DNA of 64,000 bases from Streptomyces rishiriensis (GTDB taxonomy: Bacteria; Actinomycetota; Actinomycetes; Streptomycetales; Streptomycetaceae), in assembly GCF_030815485.1 (NCBI RefSeq), contig NZ_JAUSWV010000002.1:6882001-6946000 (forward strand), in the 5' to 3' direction. The notes beneath the pieces were generated by a model that made no database searches, was not told the origin of the DNA, and worked only from the letters and a program-made list of their open reading frames with translations. Shown piece by piece: positions 7,735 through 17,016 of this stretch. The translations under genes were made by a program, and so were the position numbers. The number at the start of each line of letters is the position of its first letter. The stretch's first letter is position 1.

Positions 7735-8868
7735 TCCAGCCGACTCGTGTCCATCCTGCTGCTGCTCCAGACCCGGGGCCGGATGACCGCCGCCCAGCTC
7801 GCCGAGGAGCTGGAGGTGTCGGTGCGTACCGTCTACCGGGATGTGGAGGCGCTGGGCGCGGCGGGTGTCCCGCTGTACGGCGATGCCGGTCATGCCGGCG
7901 GCTACCGCCTGCTGGACGGTTACCGCACCCGCCTGACGGGGCTGACCGCCGACGAGGCCGAGGCCCTCTTCCTGGCCGGCGTCCCCGGCCCCGCCGCCCA
8001 GCTGGGCCTCGGTCCGGTCCTGGCCGCCGCGCAGTTGAAGGTCCGCGCCGCGCTGCCGCCGGAACTACGGACCCACGCCGACCGGATCAGCGGCCGCTTC
8101 CACCTGGACGCGCCCGGCTGGTACACGGACGCGGGGGCGGACGGGACGCCGTATCTGGCGGAGGTCGCCGACGCGGTGTGGAACAACAGGATCCTGCATG
8201 TCGTATACCGCCGATGGCGCGAGCCCACCGACGTCGAACGCCGGCTCGAGCCCTACGGCCTGGTCCTGAAGGCGGGACGCTGGTACGTCGTCGCCGGCCC
8301 CGGCCCGCGCACCTTCCGGGTCGACCAGATCCTCGAACTCACGCCGTGCGACGAGGTGTTCACCCGGCCGGACGGCTTCGACCTGGCCGCCCACTGGACG
8401 GCGTATCAGCAGGGTTTCCACGAGCGCCTGTACAAGGACAGGGCGGAGGCGGTGGTACGACTGGCCCCGGGGGTGACACTCGCCCGTGCGGTGCGACTCG
8501 CCGGACCCGGTGGATCCGCCGGACCTGGTGAACCCGGTGGACCTGGTGAACCCGCCGGACCCGGTGAACCCGCCGGACCCGGTGGACCTGGTGAGCCCGG
8601 AGGGCCCGGTGGATCCGGCAGCCCGGGTGGACTCGCCAAGCCCAGCGGACCCGGCGGAACCGACGGGACGGACGGAACCGACGGGGCCGACGGCTGGACG
8701 GTGGTCAGGGTGCCCATCGAGTCCGTCGAGCACGCCCACGCCGACTTCCTGCGGCTCGGCGCGGACATCGAGGTGCTCCGGCCACCGGAACTGCGCGAGC
8801 GGATCGCCCGGACGGTGACAGAACTGGCCGCGCTGTACGGCAACTCGGCTGTCCCCGGCGGCGACTGA
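7723..8868 (+). CDS. YafY-type WYL-domain transcriptional regulator with collagen-like insert
   Basis: The 381-residue protein has an N-terminal HTH_11 domain (residues 5-60; SRLVSILLLLQTRGRMTAAQLAEELEVS is the start of it) and a WYL ligand-sensing domain around residues 145-240 (VVYRRW, EPYGLVLKAGRWYVVA, FRVDQI). A WCX-like C-terminal part (VRVPIESVEHAHADFLRLG) follows. Between them, residues 261-324 (8503-8694) are almost entirely Gly, Pro, Glu and Ala in GPGEP/GPGGP repeats plus GTDGTDGTDG, an insertion not expected in this family (usual length about 320). The start is GTG 7723 within a perfect inverted repeat; GTG 7729 is an alternative. It probably represses itself and the divergent two-gene unit. 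Confidence 0.88.
   Translation: MSVKSSRLVSILLLLQTRGRMTAAQLAEELEVSVRTVYRDVEALGAAGVPLYGDAGHAGGYRLLDGYRTRLTGLTADEAEALFLAGVPGPAAQLGLGPVLAAAQLKVRAALPPELRTHADRISGRFHLDAPGWYTDAGADGTPYLAEVADAVWNNRILHVVYRRWREPTDVERRLEPYGLVLKAGRWYVVAGPGPRTFRVDQILELTPCDEVFTRPDGFDLAAHWTAYQQGFHERLYKDRAEAVVRLAPGVTLARAVRLAGPGGSAGPGEPGGPGEPAGPGEPAGPGGPGEPGGPGGSGSPGGLAKPSGPGGTDGTDGTDGADGWTVVRVPIESVEHAHADFLRLGADIEVLRPPELRERIARTVTELAALYGNSAVPGGD
8503..8694 (+). repeat. In-frame GPGEP/GPGGP coding repeat inside the WYL regulator
   Basis: Degenerate 9- and 15-bp units (GGACCTGGTGAACCC and variants) occupy the region and end in three tandem 9-bp units coding for GTD. The frame is open throughout, so this is an expansion inside a working gene rather than an interruption. 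Confidence 0.8.
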
Positions 8869-8907
8869 GAGGCGGAACCCATCCGTCCCTCCGAGGAGGT
8901 ACGTCTC

Positions 8908-10833
8908 GTGCAGCACCCGCACCCGCACCCCCGTTCGCACCCGCACCCCCTTCCGCACGCGGACCCCCCTCCGCACAGGCGCCGCAGACTGAGGGTCGTC
9001 CTCTTGGCACTGGCGGCCACCACGGCCCTGGTCGGCGCAGGCCTGACCACGCTCGGCGCCGGTACCGCCCAGGCCGCCACGGCCCGTCAGGTGGAGGCTC
9101 TCGACCGGGGCGTCGTCAGCGTGCACACCGACAGCGGCAACCTGGTCAGCTGGCGCTGGCTCGGCACCGACCCCGACGGCGTCTCCTTCAACGTCTACCG
9201 GGCCGGCACCAAGGTGAACCCGGCCCCGGTCACCGGCTCCACGAACTACTTCCACTCCGGCGGCCCGGCCCAGGCCGACTACACGGTCCGCGCGATCGTG
9301 AACGGCGTCGAACAGGCCGACTCCGTCCACGCGATCCAGTTCCGCACCGGGTACAAGGACGTTCCCATCACCCCGCCGGCCGGCGGCACGACCCCCGACG
9401 GCGTCGCCTACACCTACGAGGCCAACGACGCCTCCGTCGGCGACCTGGACGGCGACGGTGCCCTGGACATCGTCCTGAAGTGGCAGCCGACCAACGCGAA
9501 GGACAACTCCCAGTCGGGCTACACCGGCAACACGATCGTCGACGGCGTCAAGCTCGACGGCACCCGCCTGTGGCGCGTCGACCTCGGCCGTAACATCCGC
9601 TCCGGCGCCCACTACACACAGTTCCAGGTCTACGACTACGACGGCGACGGCAAGGCCGAGATCGCCATGAAGACGGCCGACGGCACGGTGGACGGCGCGG
9701 GCACGGTCATCGGCAGTTCCTCCGCCGACTACCGCAACTCCAGCGGCTACGTACTGTCCGGCCCCGAGTACCTGACCATGTTCAACGGTCAGAGCGGCAG
9801 GGCGATGCAGTCCGTCGACTACGTCCCGGCCCGCGGCACGGTCTCGTCCTGGGGCGACTCGTACGGCAACCGCGTCGACCGCTTCCTCGCGGGAACCGCT
9901 TACCTGGATGGTTCCCGCCCCTCGCTGATCATGGCACGCGGTTACTACACGCGTACCGTGATCGCCGCCTGGGACTGGCGGGGCGGCGCCTTCACCCGCC
10001 GCTGGACCTTCGACACCAGCTCCTCCACCAACACCGGCAAGGGCTACGACGGCCAGGGCTCGCACAGCCTCTCCGTCGGCGACGTCGACGGAGACGGCAA
10101 GGACGAGATCGTCTACGGCGCGATGGCGGTCGACGACAACGGGAACGGCCTGTGGACCACCAGGACGGGACACGGCGACGCCCAGCACCTCGGCGACCTC
10201 GACCCCTCGCACGCCGGTCTGGAGTACTTCAAGGTCTCGGAGTCGACCGGTCAACCCGCCGAGCTGTACATCGACCCGGCGAACGGCACCGTCGACTGGA
10301 AGCTGGCCGCCTGCTGCGACAACGGCCGCGGAGTCGCCGGTGACATCTGGGCGGGCAACGACGGCGCCGAGGTCTGGTCGGCCTCCGACACCTCGATCCG
10401 CGACGAGGCGGGCGCGACGAAGGGCCGGGAACCGTCCTCCGTCAACTTCCTCTCGTGGTGGGACGCCGACCCCGTCCGTGAACTCCTCGACGGCACCCAC
10501 ATCGACAAGTACGGCACGTCCTCGGACACCCGCCTCCTGACCGGCTCGGGCGTCCACTCCAACAACAGCACCAAGGCCACCCCGTCGCTGTCCGGCGACA
10601 TCTTCGGCGACTGGCGCGAGGAGGTCGTCTGGCCGACCGGCGACAACACGGCCCTGCGTATCTACTCGACGCCGTACGAGACGACGACACGCATCACGAC
10701 CCTGCTCCACGACACGATGTACCGCACGGGCCTGGCGTGGCAGAACACCGCCTACAACCAGCCCCCGCACCCGAGTTACTTCCTCGGCAACGGAATGCCC
10801 ACAGCACCCCGGCCGGCGGTCTACACGCCCTGA
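8908..10833 (+). CDS. Secreted rhamnogalacturonan lyase, PL11 family
   Basis: The 641-residue secreted enzyme cleaves the rhamnogalacturonan I backbone of pectin by beta-elimination. The start GTG 8908 follows GAGGAGGT (8893-8900). The N-terminus carries an odd His-Pro-rich run (residues 2-23) before the RRRRLR n-region and the hydrophobic core, with likely cleavage after AQA near residue 56. The mature protein starts ARQVEALDRGVVSV, typical of YesW/YesX-like PL11 lyases. The beta-propeller contains calcium-binding D-x-D-G-D-G repeats (DLDGDGALDI, DYDGDGKAEI, DVDGDGKDEI). The C-terminus LAWQNTAYNQPPHPSYFLG matches the family. No CBM is attached. It ends at a hairpin shared with the convergent GH74 gene. 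Confidence 0.93.
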   Translation: MQHPHPHPRSHPHPLPHADPPPHRRRRLRVVLLALAATTALVGAGLTTLGAGTAQAATARQVEALDRGVVSVHTDSGNLVSWRWLGTDPDGVSFNVYRAGTKVNPAPVTGSTNYFHSGGPAQADYTVRAIVNGVEQADSVHAIQFRTGYKDVPITPPAGGTTPDGVAYTYEANDASVGDLDGDGALDIVLKWQPTNAKDNSQSGYTGNTIVDGVKLDGTRLWRVDLGRNIRSGAHYTQFQVYDYDGDGKAEIAMKTADGTVDGAGTVIGSSSADYRNSSGYVLSGPEYLTMFNGQSGRAMQSVDYVPARGTVSSWGDSYGNRVDRFLAGTAYLDGSRPSLIMARGYYTRTVIAAWDWRGGAFTRRWTFDTSSSTNTGKGYDGQGSHSLSVGDVDGDGKDEIVYGAMAVDDNGNGLWTTRTGHGDAQHLGDLDPSHAGLEYFKVSESTGQPAELYIDPANGTVDWKLAACCDNGRGVAGDIWAGNDGAEVWSASDTSIRDEAGATKGREPSSVNFLSWWDADPVRELLDGTHIDKYGTSSDTRLLTGSGVHSNNSTKATPSLSGDIFGDWREEVVWPTGDNTALRIYSTPYETTTRITTLLHDTMYRTGLAWQNTAYNQPPHPSYFLGNGMPTAPRPAVYTP

Positions 10834-10842
10834 GCGAGCGAA

Positions 10843-10877
10843 GGGTGCGCGTCCCGGTCCCCCAGGGGCGCGCACCC
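10843..10877. terminator. Bidirectional hairpin between PL11 and GH74 genes
   Basis: Arms GGGTGCGCG (10843-10851) and CGCGCACCC (10869-10877), with further pairing inside the loop, lie between two convergent stops (10833 and 10885). A shared bidirectional terminator is the simplest reading. Confidence 0.7.
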
Positions 10878-10884
10878 ACGGTCA

Positions 10885-13557
10885 TCAGCTCACCGTGCAG
10901 CTCTGTTCACCGAGCTTGAACACCGCCGGTTTCGCGTTCGACCCCGACCAGCCGCCCGTGAAGCCGAAACTCACGGACGAACCGGCCGCCACGTTGGCGT
11001 TCCAGCCCACGTTCTTCGCCGTCACCGTCGAACCCGACTGGGTGTAGTCGGCGTTCCACAGCTGGGAGACGGTCTGGCCGTTCGGGAACGTCCAGCCGAG
11101 GTTCCAGCCGGACCAGGCGCTCGTGCCCGTGTTGGCGAGCTTGACGTCCGCCTGGAAGCCGCCCGACCACTGGTTGGTGATGGTGTAGGTCACCGCGCAG
11201 GCGCCGGTGGGCGTCGGATCCGTGGGATCTGTCGGGTCCGTGGGATCCGTACCTCCGCCGCCGGTGTCGGAGGTGTCGCCGTAGACGACACCTCTGCCGT
11301 TGGTCGAGACGTAGACCCGTCCGTACACCCTGGGGTCACCCGTGATGGCCGCGCCCGTCCAACCCCACTGATGGACATCGTCGTTGACACGGGTCCAGGT
11401 CGCGCCCCTGTCCGTCGACCGGAAGATGCCCCGGACCCCGGCGATCTTCGCGCTGGTGTAGAGGGTCTGGTACGACGCGCCCGCCGCCGCCTTGCCGAAC
11501 CCGATCGTGTCGGCCTGCTCGACCCCCGACAGCTTGGTGAAGGTCGCGCCGGAGTCCGTGGAGTGCCACAGCCCGTACGCTCCGTCGCTCGCCCCGCCCG
11601 CCAGCCAGACGTCGCCCTTCGTGCCCGGCAGCGCCTTGAAACGCACGCTGTCCCCACTGGGCAGACCGGTCGCGGCGGACGCGGTGAAGGTCGCGCCGCC
11701 GTCCGAACTGACGTAGAACTTTCCGGACTTGAACCCGTAGAAAGTCCTGGCGTCGACCCGGTCGGACTCCACGATCGCGTCGGCAGGGATGCCGCTCGAC
11801 GCCTGCCACGAGGTGCCGAAACCCGTGGTGTACTGCACTCCGGCGCCCGCCGGGCTCCATACGAAGCGGCTGCCGTCCGCCGCCGCGGCGACCGTTCCGC
11901 CCCCGCTGACCCCCGAAGGGTCCGTCCCCGCGAACCAGTTGGCGCCGTTGTCCGTCGAGAACGCCACATGCGGCCCCGAGTCCAGGTTGCCGACGCGGAC
12001 CACGGTGTTCGGGTTCGTCTCGGCGTAGTCCAGGCTCGTCGTCGACGTGAAGTTCGGGGAGGTGAACATCATCGACGGCACCTTCGTCAGGTCCGTGTGC
12101 CGGAAGCCGCCGATGTCGCCCAGCGCGCTGAGCAGCGGAGCGCCGGACGGCGGGGAGGCGATGTCCAGCACCGCCGTCTCCTCCAGCCCCTGCACCATCG
12201 GCTTGATGGTGAACTGGCCCCCGCTGTCCCAGGCGGTCAGGTTCTCCGTTCCGTACACGGTCGCGCCCGTGCCGTACATCATGCGGCCGGAGTTGAACGG
12301 GTCGATCTCCAACGCCTCGGTCATCCAGCCGAGTTTGGGCGTCTGCTCGGGTGGCGACGGGTTGGCGCCCCAGGTCAGCCATGGCGACGACGAGACATCC
12401 ATCGTGTACCGGTTCGCACGGGTGGGGTACGACGTGTAGTCCCATGCCTTCGTCCAGGTGCCGCCGCTGTCCGTCGAGCGGAAGATCTGGGTGTCGGGCC
12501 ACCAGGAACTGTAGGCGGTGGCCATGACGGTGCCGGGCTTCTGGCGGTCGATCGTCAGCCCGCTGAACCCGTAGTACGTGTCGGCCTCCGCCACCGGGCT
12601 GATGTCCGTCCAGGTCCCGGTCGTCGTCGCGTACCGCCACAGCCGGCCCTTGCCGCCGTCGTAGGGGCCGCCCTTGTCGCTGTAGGCGATGTACAGATAG
12701 CCGTTGACGGTGTCCAGTACACCTTTGTGCGCCAGGTACCCCGTCGGCTGCCCGGCCAGCCGCGTCCAGGTCGCGCCCGCGTCCGTCGACCGGTACACCG
12801 CGTTGTCCTTGTCCGCGACGCCGACGTAGATCGTCTTCGTCGCGGCGCCGGAGGTCCCGGTGGACTCGTCGAAGGTGACCCAGACGATGCCCTGGTTGTC
12901 GGAGGCGTACCCGCTGGTGTCGGTGGGATCCTGCTGGTAGTTGCCGACGTTGGGGAAGTTCGTCACCTGCGACCAGGTGACGCCCGAGTCCGTCGAACGC
13001 CACAGGCCCTTGCCGCTCGGCGCGCCCAGGTACAGCACGCTGTTCCTGTTCGGGTCGACCGCCAGCCGTTCGCCCATGCCACGGCCCGGCATGTTGCCGC
13101 CCAGCTTGTAGGGCAGGTCCGTCTTCTGCCAGCTCGCGCCCCGGTCGGCGGAGCGCAGCACGGCTCCGTTGCCCGGGTCCCAGCTGTTGGTGTACGTGCC
13201 GACCGCCGCGTACACCTTGTTCGGGTCGACGGAGTCGGAGGCCAGGCTCACCACGCCCGTGTGCCCCCAGTCGGCCCAGCCGACCGAGTCCAGCAGCGGC
13301 GTCCAGGTCTTGCCCGACTCCTGCCAGCGGTACGCGCCGCCGATGTCGGTGCGCGCGTAGGCGAGGTTCTTCTCCTTGCGGTTGAAGACGATGCCGGGCA
13401 CGAAGCCGCCGCCGTCGATCCGGGCGTTCTTCCAGGTGTACGACTCCGCGGCCAAGGTCGTCTGCGGGCCGCCGTCCGCGGCCAGTACGGGCGGACTGCC
13501 CGCGATCAGGCCGGCGGCGAGCGCCGACACGGCCATGAGGATACGGGTTCTTCGCAC
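10885..13557 (-). CDS. Secreted GH74 xyloglucanase with C-terminal CBM2
   Basis: The 890-residue enzyme is an endo-beta-glucanase acting on xyloglucan. The start is GTG 13557 with GGAAGGA just upstream, giving a classic signal peptide (VRRTRILMAVSALAAGLIAG..., cleavage near ALA). The catalytic region (about residues 40-770) forms the tandem seven-bladed propeller of GH74, with many S/T-D-x-G-x-T-W repeats. The two catalytic Asp are visible in ARTDIGGAYRW and LGDIGGFRH. A linker of Thr-Asp-Pro repeats leads to a CBM2 cellulose-binding module (residues about 790-890) with its paired Cys near the ends. No CebR box is seen immediately upstream. A strong hairpin at 13612-13651 separates it from GH48 upstream on the same strand. 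Confidence 0.95.
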   Translation of the reverse strand: MRRTRILMAVSALAAGLIAGSPPVLAADGGPQTTLAAESYTWKNARIDGGGFVPGIVFNRKEKNLAYARTDIGGAYRWQESGKTWTPLLDSVGWADWGHTGVVSLASDSVDPNKVYAAVGTYTNSWDPGNGAVLRSADRGASWQKTDLPYKLGGNMPGRGMGERLAVDPNRNSVLYLGAPSGKGLWRSTDSGVTWSQVTNFPNVGNYQQDPTDTSGYASDNQGIVWVTFDESTGTSGAATKTIYVGVADKDNAVYRSTDAGATWTRLAGQPTGYLAHKGVLDTVNGYLYIAYSDKGGPYDGGKGRLWRYATTTGTWTDISPVAEADTYYGFSGLTIDRQKPGTVMATAYSSWWPDTQIFRSTDSGGTWTKAWDYTSYPTRANRYTMDVSSSPWLTWGANPSPPEQTPKLGWMTEALEIDPFNSGRMMYGTGATVYGTENLTAWDSGGQFTIKPMVQGLEETAVLDIASPPSGAPLLSALGDIGGFRHTDLTKVPSMMFTSPNFTSTTSLDYAETNPNTVVRVGNLDSGPHVAFSTDNGANWFAGTDPSGVSGGGTVAAAADGSRFVWSPAGAGVQYTTGFGTSWQASSGIPADAIVESDRVDARTFYGFKSGKFYVSSDGGATFTASAATGLPSGDSVRFKALPGTKGDVWLAGGASDGAYGLWHSTDSGATFTKLSGVEQADTIGFGKAAAGASYQTLYTSAKIAGVRGIFRSTDRGATWTRVNDDVHQWGWTGAAITGDPRVYGRVYVSTNGRGVVYGDTSDTGGGGTDPTDPTDPTDPTPTGACAVTYTITNQWSGGFQADVKLANTGTSAWSGWNLGWTFPNGQTVSQLWNADYTQSGSTVTAKNVGWNANVAAGSSVSFGFTGGWSGSNAKPAVFKLGEQSCTVS

Positions 13558-13611
13558 GGTGGGGTCCTTCCTCGCTGAGCCATGTGTGCGGGGGGATACG
13601 GGACGTGCGAC

Positions 13612-13651
13612 GGCCGGGCGGCCCCCTGGTGCGGTTGGGGGCCGCCCGGCC
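13612..13651. terminator. 15-bp perfect stem between GH48 and GH74
   Basis: Arms at 13612-13626 (GGCCGGGCGGCCCCC) and 13637-13651 with a 10-nt loop, followed by a second smaller hairpin at 13655-13679. They lie downstream of the GH48 stop and upstream of the GH74 start, so the two same-strand genes are probably separate transcripts. Confidence 0.7.
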
Positions 13652-13835
13652 CGGGGCCCCGCCGTCAGGTGACGGGGCCACGTACGCGGAACCTTCGAGC
13701 CACTCCGGCGAGGGGCGGGGGCCACCCCGCTCCCCCGAGCACCGGAGGGGTGACCAGGAGAGCGGGGAACTGCGGACCAGTCACATCAGGCCCGCAGCCG
13801 AACCCCGTCCTGCCCGCGGAGCGCTCAGCGGGGGC

Positions 13836-16751
13836 CTATTCGAGAAGCTCCGCGTACGAACCCATGGCCAGGGCGATGTCCGCCTGGGCCCAGAAGCGGT
13901 GGTACGTGAACACGGGCGCGGCTCCGCCCGCGAGATAGCTCTCGATCTTCGACCAGGCCGGGTCGTTCTTGTAGAAGGACCGCAGCGAGGCGAAGGTCGA
14001 GGAGGAGTTGATCGGGTCGCCGTTCGGCATCTTGCCGCTGAAGGTGCTCGGGACGTACACGCCGTCGTCGAAGCGGCTGTAGTCGGCGCGGGTCTCCGGG
14101 ACCGCGATGCCGAGGGCGTCCTGGTTGTTGGCCCACATACCGTCCAGGAGTGCCTTCGCGGTCGTCTTCGCCTCTGTGTCACCGGACCTGGCGGCGTAGT
14201 ACGTCAGGGTCTTGGCGTACGCGGCGGCCACACCGACGTCGTTGGTGTAGTCGGCGACGGTGACGTGAAGTCCCGTGTTGGCGCCGGGACTCGAGGCGTT
14301 CCAGGTGTCGGGCTGGCCCGACCACTGGAGCGTGGAGGGGATCAGGAAGCTGCCGTCCGGGTTGATCGTGGTCTTGGACAGCGCCCAGTCGACCCACTTG
14401 TCGAGAACCGCCTTGGCGCTCGCGTTCCCGGTCTGCTGGTAGTACTCGGCGACCCGCTCCATCGACCACGCCTGGAAGCCGAACCACTGGTTGGACGGCG
14501 GGTCGTGGTAGACGGGAGCCGCGTCGTAGTACATGCCGTAGAAGGTCGACGTGCCGGTCGGGGGAGTCGCGTAGCGGCCCGCCCAGCTGTTCGTCGCCCC
14601 GCCCGCGATGCCGCCCTCGCTGGACTGCAGCCAGCGGTAGAACTCCAGCTGCCGGCCCAAGGACTTCGCCCAGTCCGCCTGGCCCGTCGCCGACTTGGGC
14701 TTCAGGTCGGCGTAGCTGCTGAGCGCGTAGGCGGCGAGCGGGTTCTGGTAGCCGCCGTGGGTGTGACTGGACCCGATGCGCCAGGCCCAGCCCGCGCTGG
14801 TGTCCGTGGCGCCGCCCCAGGCGTAGTACCAGGACATCAGGTAGTGCGAGGCGTCCTTGCCGGTGCCGGCCGCGCAGGCGGTCGGTCCGACGCAGTTGCC
14901 GACCTTCTTGAAGTACTTGTCGTACATCGAGTAGCGCAGGTAGTCACCCATCTTCGCGGCCTTGCCGACGGTCGCGGAGACCTCACTGCCCTTGCCCTGC
15001 GCCTCGGCCCAGACGTCCGCCCAGTAGGCGGCCTGCACGGCCCGCGCGTCGGCGTCGGGGGCGTTGGTGAACTTCCACTGCTTCGCGTAGGAGGCGTCTC
15101 CGGTGAACAGGTCCAGATACCCGTTCGTGCCGCCGTACTTGAAGGCGTCGCAGGTCGGCTGCGGCACCGTCTCCCACACCGACTCCTGAGCGCCGCGCTG
15201 GAAGGTGTTGATGTACGACGGGCCGGTGTCGGTCGGGCCGGCCTCGCACTTGCCGGGCGCGTTGCCGTAGCCGTAGGTGTTGTCCACGTCCTGGAGCCAG
15301 TGCATGCCGTAGACGTCGTCCGTGCCGTATGCGGTCTTCAGTTCACCGGCGATGGGATCCGATCCCACGGACACACCGGTGTCCAGCTTCGCCGGATACT
15401 CGTTCGGAGTGTCCAGCTCGGGCGCGTACGTCGCCGGCTTCGAGGCGTTGTAGAACGAGTTGGTCGGCTGGTCGGTGTGGGTGGGGATCATGTACTTCTC
15501 CATGATGTCCCACGCGCCGTTGAACTTGGTCCAGTCGCCGGTGATCTTCCCGTACATCGCCTGGAGCCAGAGAAGATAGCTGTAGGCCTCGGAGGTGGTC
15601 TCGTGCCCCTGGTCCGGGGCCTCGACGATCAGCGTCTCCACCGAGTGGTACGGGATGCCCTCGGGCGAGAAGTAACCGTTTGCCGGGTTGGTGATCTTGC
15701 CGTAGAGGTCGAGGAACCGGGCGTCGTACGCCTTGGTGCCCGCGATCTCGGTGGCCGTGACCGACGCCTTCGCGTGCCCGGTGGCCGTCGACTCGAAGGT
15801 CGCGGCGCCCGTGCCGGAGGCGTTGGCCGTGATCGTCACGTTCTGGGCGACGCTCCAGTTGGAGGGGGTGAAGGTGAGGCTCGCACCACCCGTCACCGTC
15901 AGGCCCGTGTTGCCGGTGGTGCGGGCGGTCGTGACGGTCACACTGGCCGACGGCTGGGTGGACAGCTTCAGCGCGTAGCTGCCCGTCTTGCCCTGCTGCA
16001 CGGCGAGTTGGTTGGTGGAGGCGACCACGGCCGGTCCCGAGGCGACGGTGATGCCCACCGGGGTCGACGACGCCGACGCGCCCAGGCTGTCGTACGCCTT
16101 GGCCACCAGGGAGTGACTGCCCACGGACAATCCGGTGGCGGACAGGGTGTACGGCGAGCTCGTGTCCGTCCCCAGCAGGGTCGTGTCGTCATAGAACTCG
16201 ATCTTGCTGATGGTCGCACCGTCGGCGGCCGCGGCGGTCGCCGCGAGCGGCACCGCGTTCCCCTGGGTGTAGACCGCGCCCGCGGCCGGGCTGGTCAGCA
16301 CGGTGACCGGCGGCTGGTGCGCGCCGGCGCAGGTGGTGCCGTTGACCGCGAAGCTCGCGGGAGCGGCGTTCGTCCCGCTGTAGGTGAACTGCGCGCCCGT
16401 GCCGACCGCGGCGCCGGCGGCGATCGTCGCGTTGTACGAGGCGTTGTTCACCGTGATCTGCTGACCCGACTGCGACCAGCTGCCGTTCCATCCGTTCGTC
16501 AGTTTCTGGTTGCCCGCGTAGGAATACGTCAGGGCCCAGCCGCTGATCGGGTCGGTGCCCCGGTTGGTGAGGGTCAGGTCTGCGGTGAACCCTGAACCCC
16601 AGTCATTGGTCTTGTAGTCCACGCTGCACTGAAGTGCGGCCGCCTGGGCGGGAGTCGCACTTGTGCTCAGCATGGCGAAGGGGAGCGCGAGGGCCGCCAG
16701 GGCGGCGGTCCACAGGCGCCGCGCCCCGCGGCGTCTGCGTGAGGGATCCAT
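13836..16751 (-). CDS. Secreted GH48 reducing-end cellobiohydrolase with N-terminal CBM2
   Basis: The 971-residue processive exocellulase is the key enzyme of bacterial cellulose degradation. The start ATG 16751 has AAGGAGGA upstream and begins MDPSRRRRGARRLW followed by a signal peptide ending near AQA. Module order is CBM2 (about residues 35-135), an Ig-like module with STPVGITVA, a second beta-sandwich module (SASVTVTTARTTGNTGLTV), then the GH48 (alpha/alpha)6 barrel from about residue 350. The catalytic acid Glu lies in GHETTSEAYSYLLWLQAMYG. A CebR-type palindrome lies 60 bp upstream, so induction by cello-oligosaccharides is expected. It is divergent from the GH5 cellulase. Confidence 0.96.
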   Translation of the reverse strand: MDPSRRRRGARRLWTAALAALALPFAMLSTSATPAQAAALQCSVDYKTNDWGSGFTADLTLTNRGTDPISGWALTYSYAGNQKLTNGWNGSWSQSGQQITVNNASYNATIAAGAAVGTGAQFTYSGTNAAPASFAVNGTTCAGAHQPPVTVLTSPAAGAVYTQGNAVPLAATAAAADGATISKIEFYDDTTLLGTDTSSPYTLSATGLSVGSHSLVAKAYDSLGASASSTPVGITVASGPAVVASTNQLAVQQGKTGSYALKLSTQPSASVTVTTARTTGNTGLTVTGGASLTFTPSNWSVAQNVTITANASGTGAATFESTATGHAKASVTATEIAGTKAYDARFLDLYGKITNPANGYFSPEGIPYHSVETLIVEAPDQGHETTSEAYSYLLWLQAMYGKITGDWTKFNGAWDIMEKYMIPTHTDQPTNSFYNASKPATYAPELDTPNEYPAKLDTGVSVGSDPIAGELKTAYGTDDVYGMHWLQDVDNTYGYGNAPGKCEAGPTDTGPSYINTFQRGAQESVWETVPQPTCDAFKYGGTNGYLDLFTGDASYAKQWKFTNAPDADARAVQAAYWADVWAEAQGKGSEVSATVGKAAKMGDYLRYSMYDKYFKKVGNCVGPTACAAGTGKDASHYLMSWYYAWGGATDTSAGWAWRIGSSHTHGGYQNPLAAYALSSYADLKPKSATGQADWAKSLGRQLEFYRWLQSSEGGIAGGATNSWAGRYATPPTGTSTFYGMYYDAAPVYHDPPSNQWFGFQAWSMERVAEYYQQTGNASAKAVLDKWVDWALSKTTINPDGSFLIPSTLQWSGQPDTWNASSPGANTGLHVTVADYTNDVGVAAAYAKTLTYYAARSGDTEAKTTAKALLDGMWANNQDALGIAVPETRADYSRFDDGVYVPSTFSGKMPNGDPINSSSTFASLRSFYKNDPAWSKIESYLAGGAAPVFTYHRFWAQADIALAMGSYAELLE

Positions 16752-16811
16752 GGTGCTGGTTCCTCCTTGCGGCTCGGAGAAGTGGGGGAGGAGCAACAAG
16801 CCTTGAACCAG

Positions 16812-16825
16812 TGGGAGCGCTCCCA
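16812..16825. promoter_or_regulatory. CebR-type operator, perfect 14-bp palindrome
   Basis: TGGGAGCGCTCCCA is the established cellulase operator of streptomycetes and relatives, bound by the LacI-family repressor CebR/CelR and released by cellobiose or longer cello-oligosaccharides. It lies 61 bp upstream of the GH48 start. Confidence 0.93.
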
Positions 16826-16865
16826 TAGTGGGGATGGGGGTGGGAGCGGTCAAGGTGCTTGAAGA

Positions 16866-16881
16866 GTCGAAAAGATTCGAC
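16866..16881. promoter_or_regulatory. Small inverted repeat in the GH48-GH5 intergenic region
   Basis: Arms GTCGAA (16866-16871) and TTCGAC (16876-16881) with a 4-bp A/G-rich spacer, between the two CebR-type boxes. It could be a second regulator's site; there is no further support. Confidence 0.35.
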
Positions 16882-16953
16882 GACGGATGTTGAGGGAAAG
16901 TCAGTGACGCCTCTGTTCTTTGCCGGGACTTGGCGCTAGCTTCGAGACACCAG

Positions 16954-16967
16954 TGGGAGCGGTTCCA
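16954..16967. promoter_or_regulatory. Degenerate CebR-type operator upstream of GH5
   Basis: TGGGAGCGGTTCCA matches the 14-bp CebR palindrome at 12 positions and lies 50 bp upstream of the GH5 start, so GH5 is probably in the same regulon with weaker repression. Confidence 0.75.
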
Positions 16968-17016
16968 TCAGTCGACGCGTCCGTTCACGACGCGCCTGAG
17001 CTGCAAGGAGTCGCTC

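Noticed and set aside
13584..13835. A gene in the GH74-GH48 gap
   Set aside because: The space holds two or three hairpins and no ribosome site with a plausible frame.
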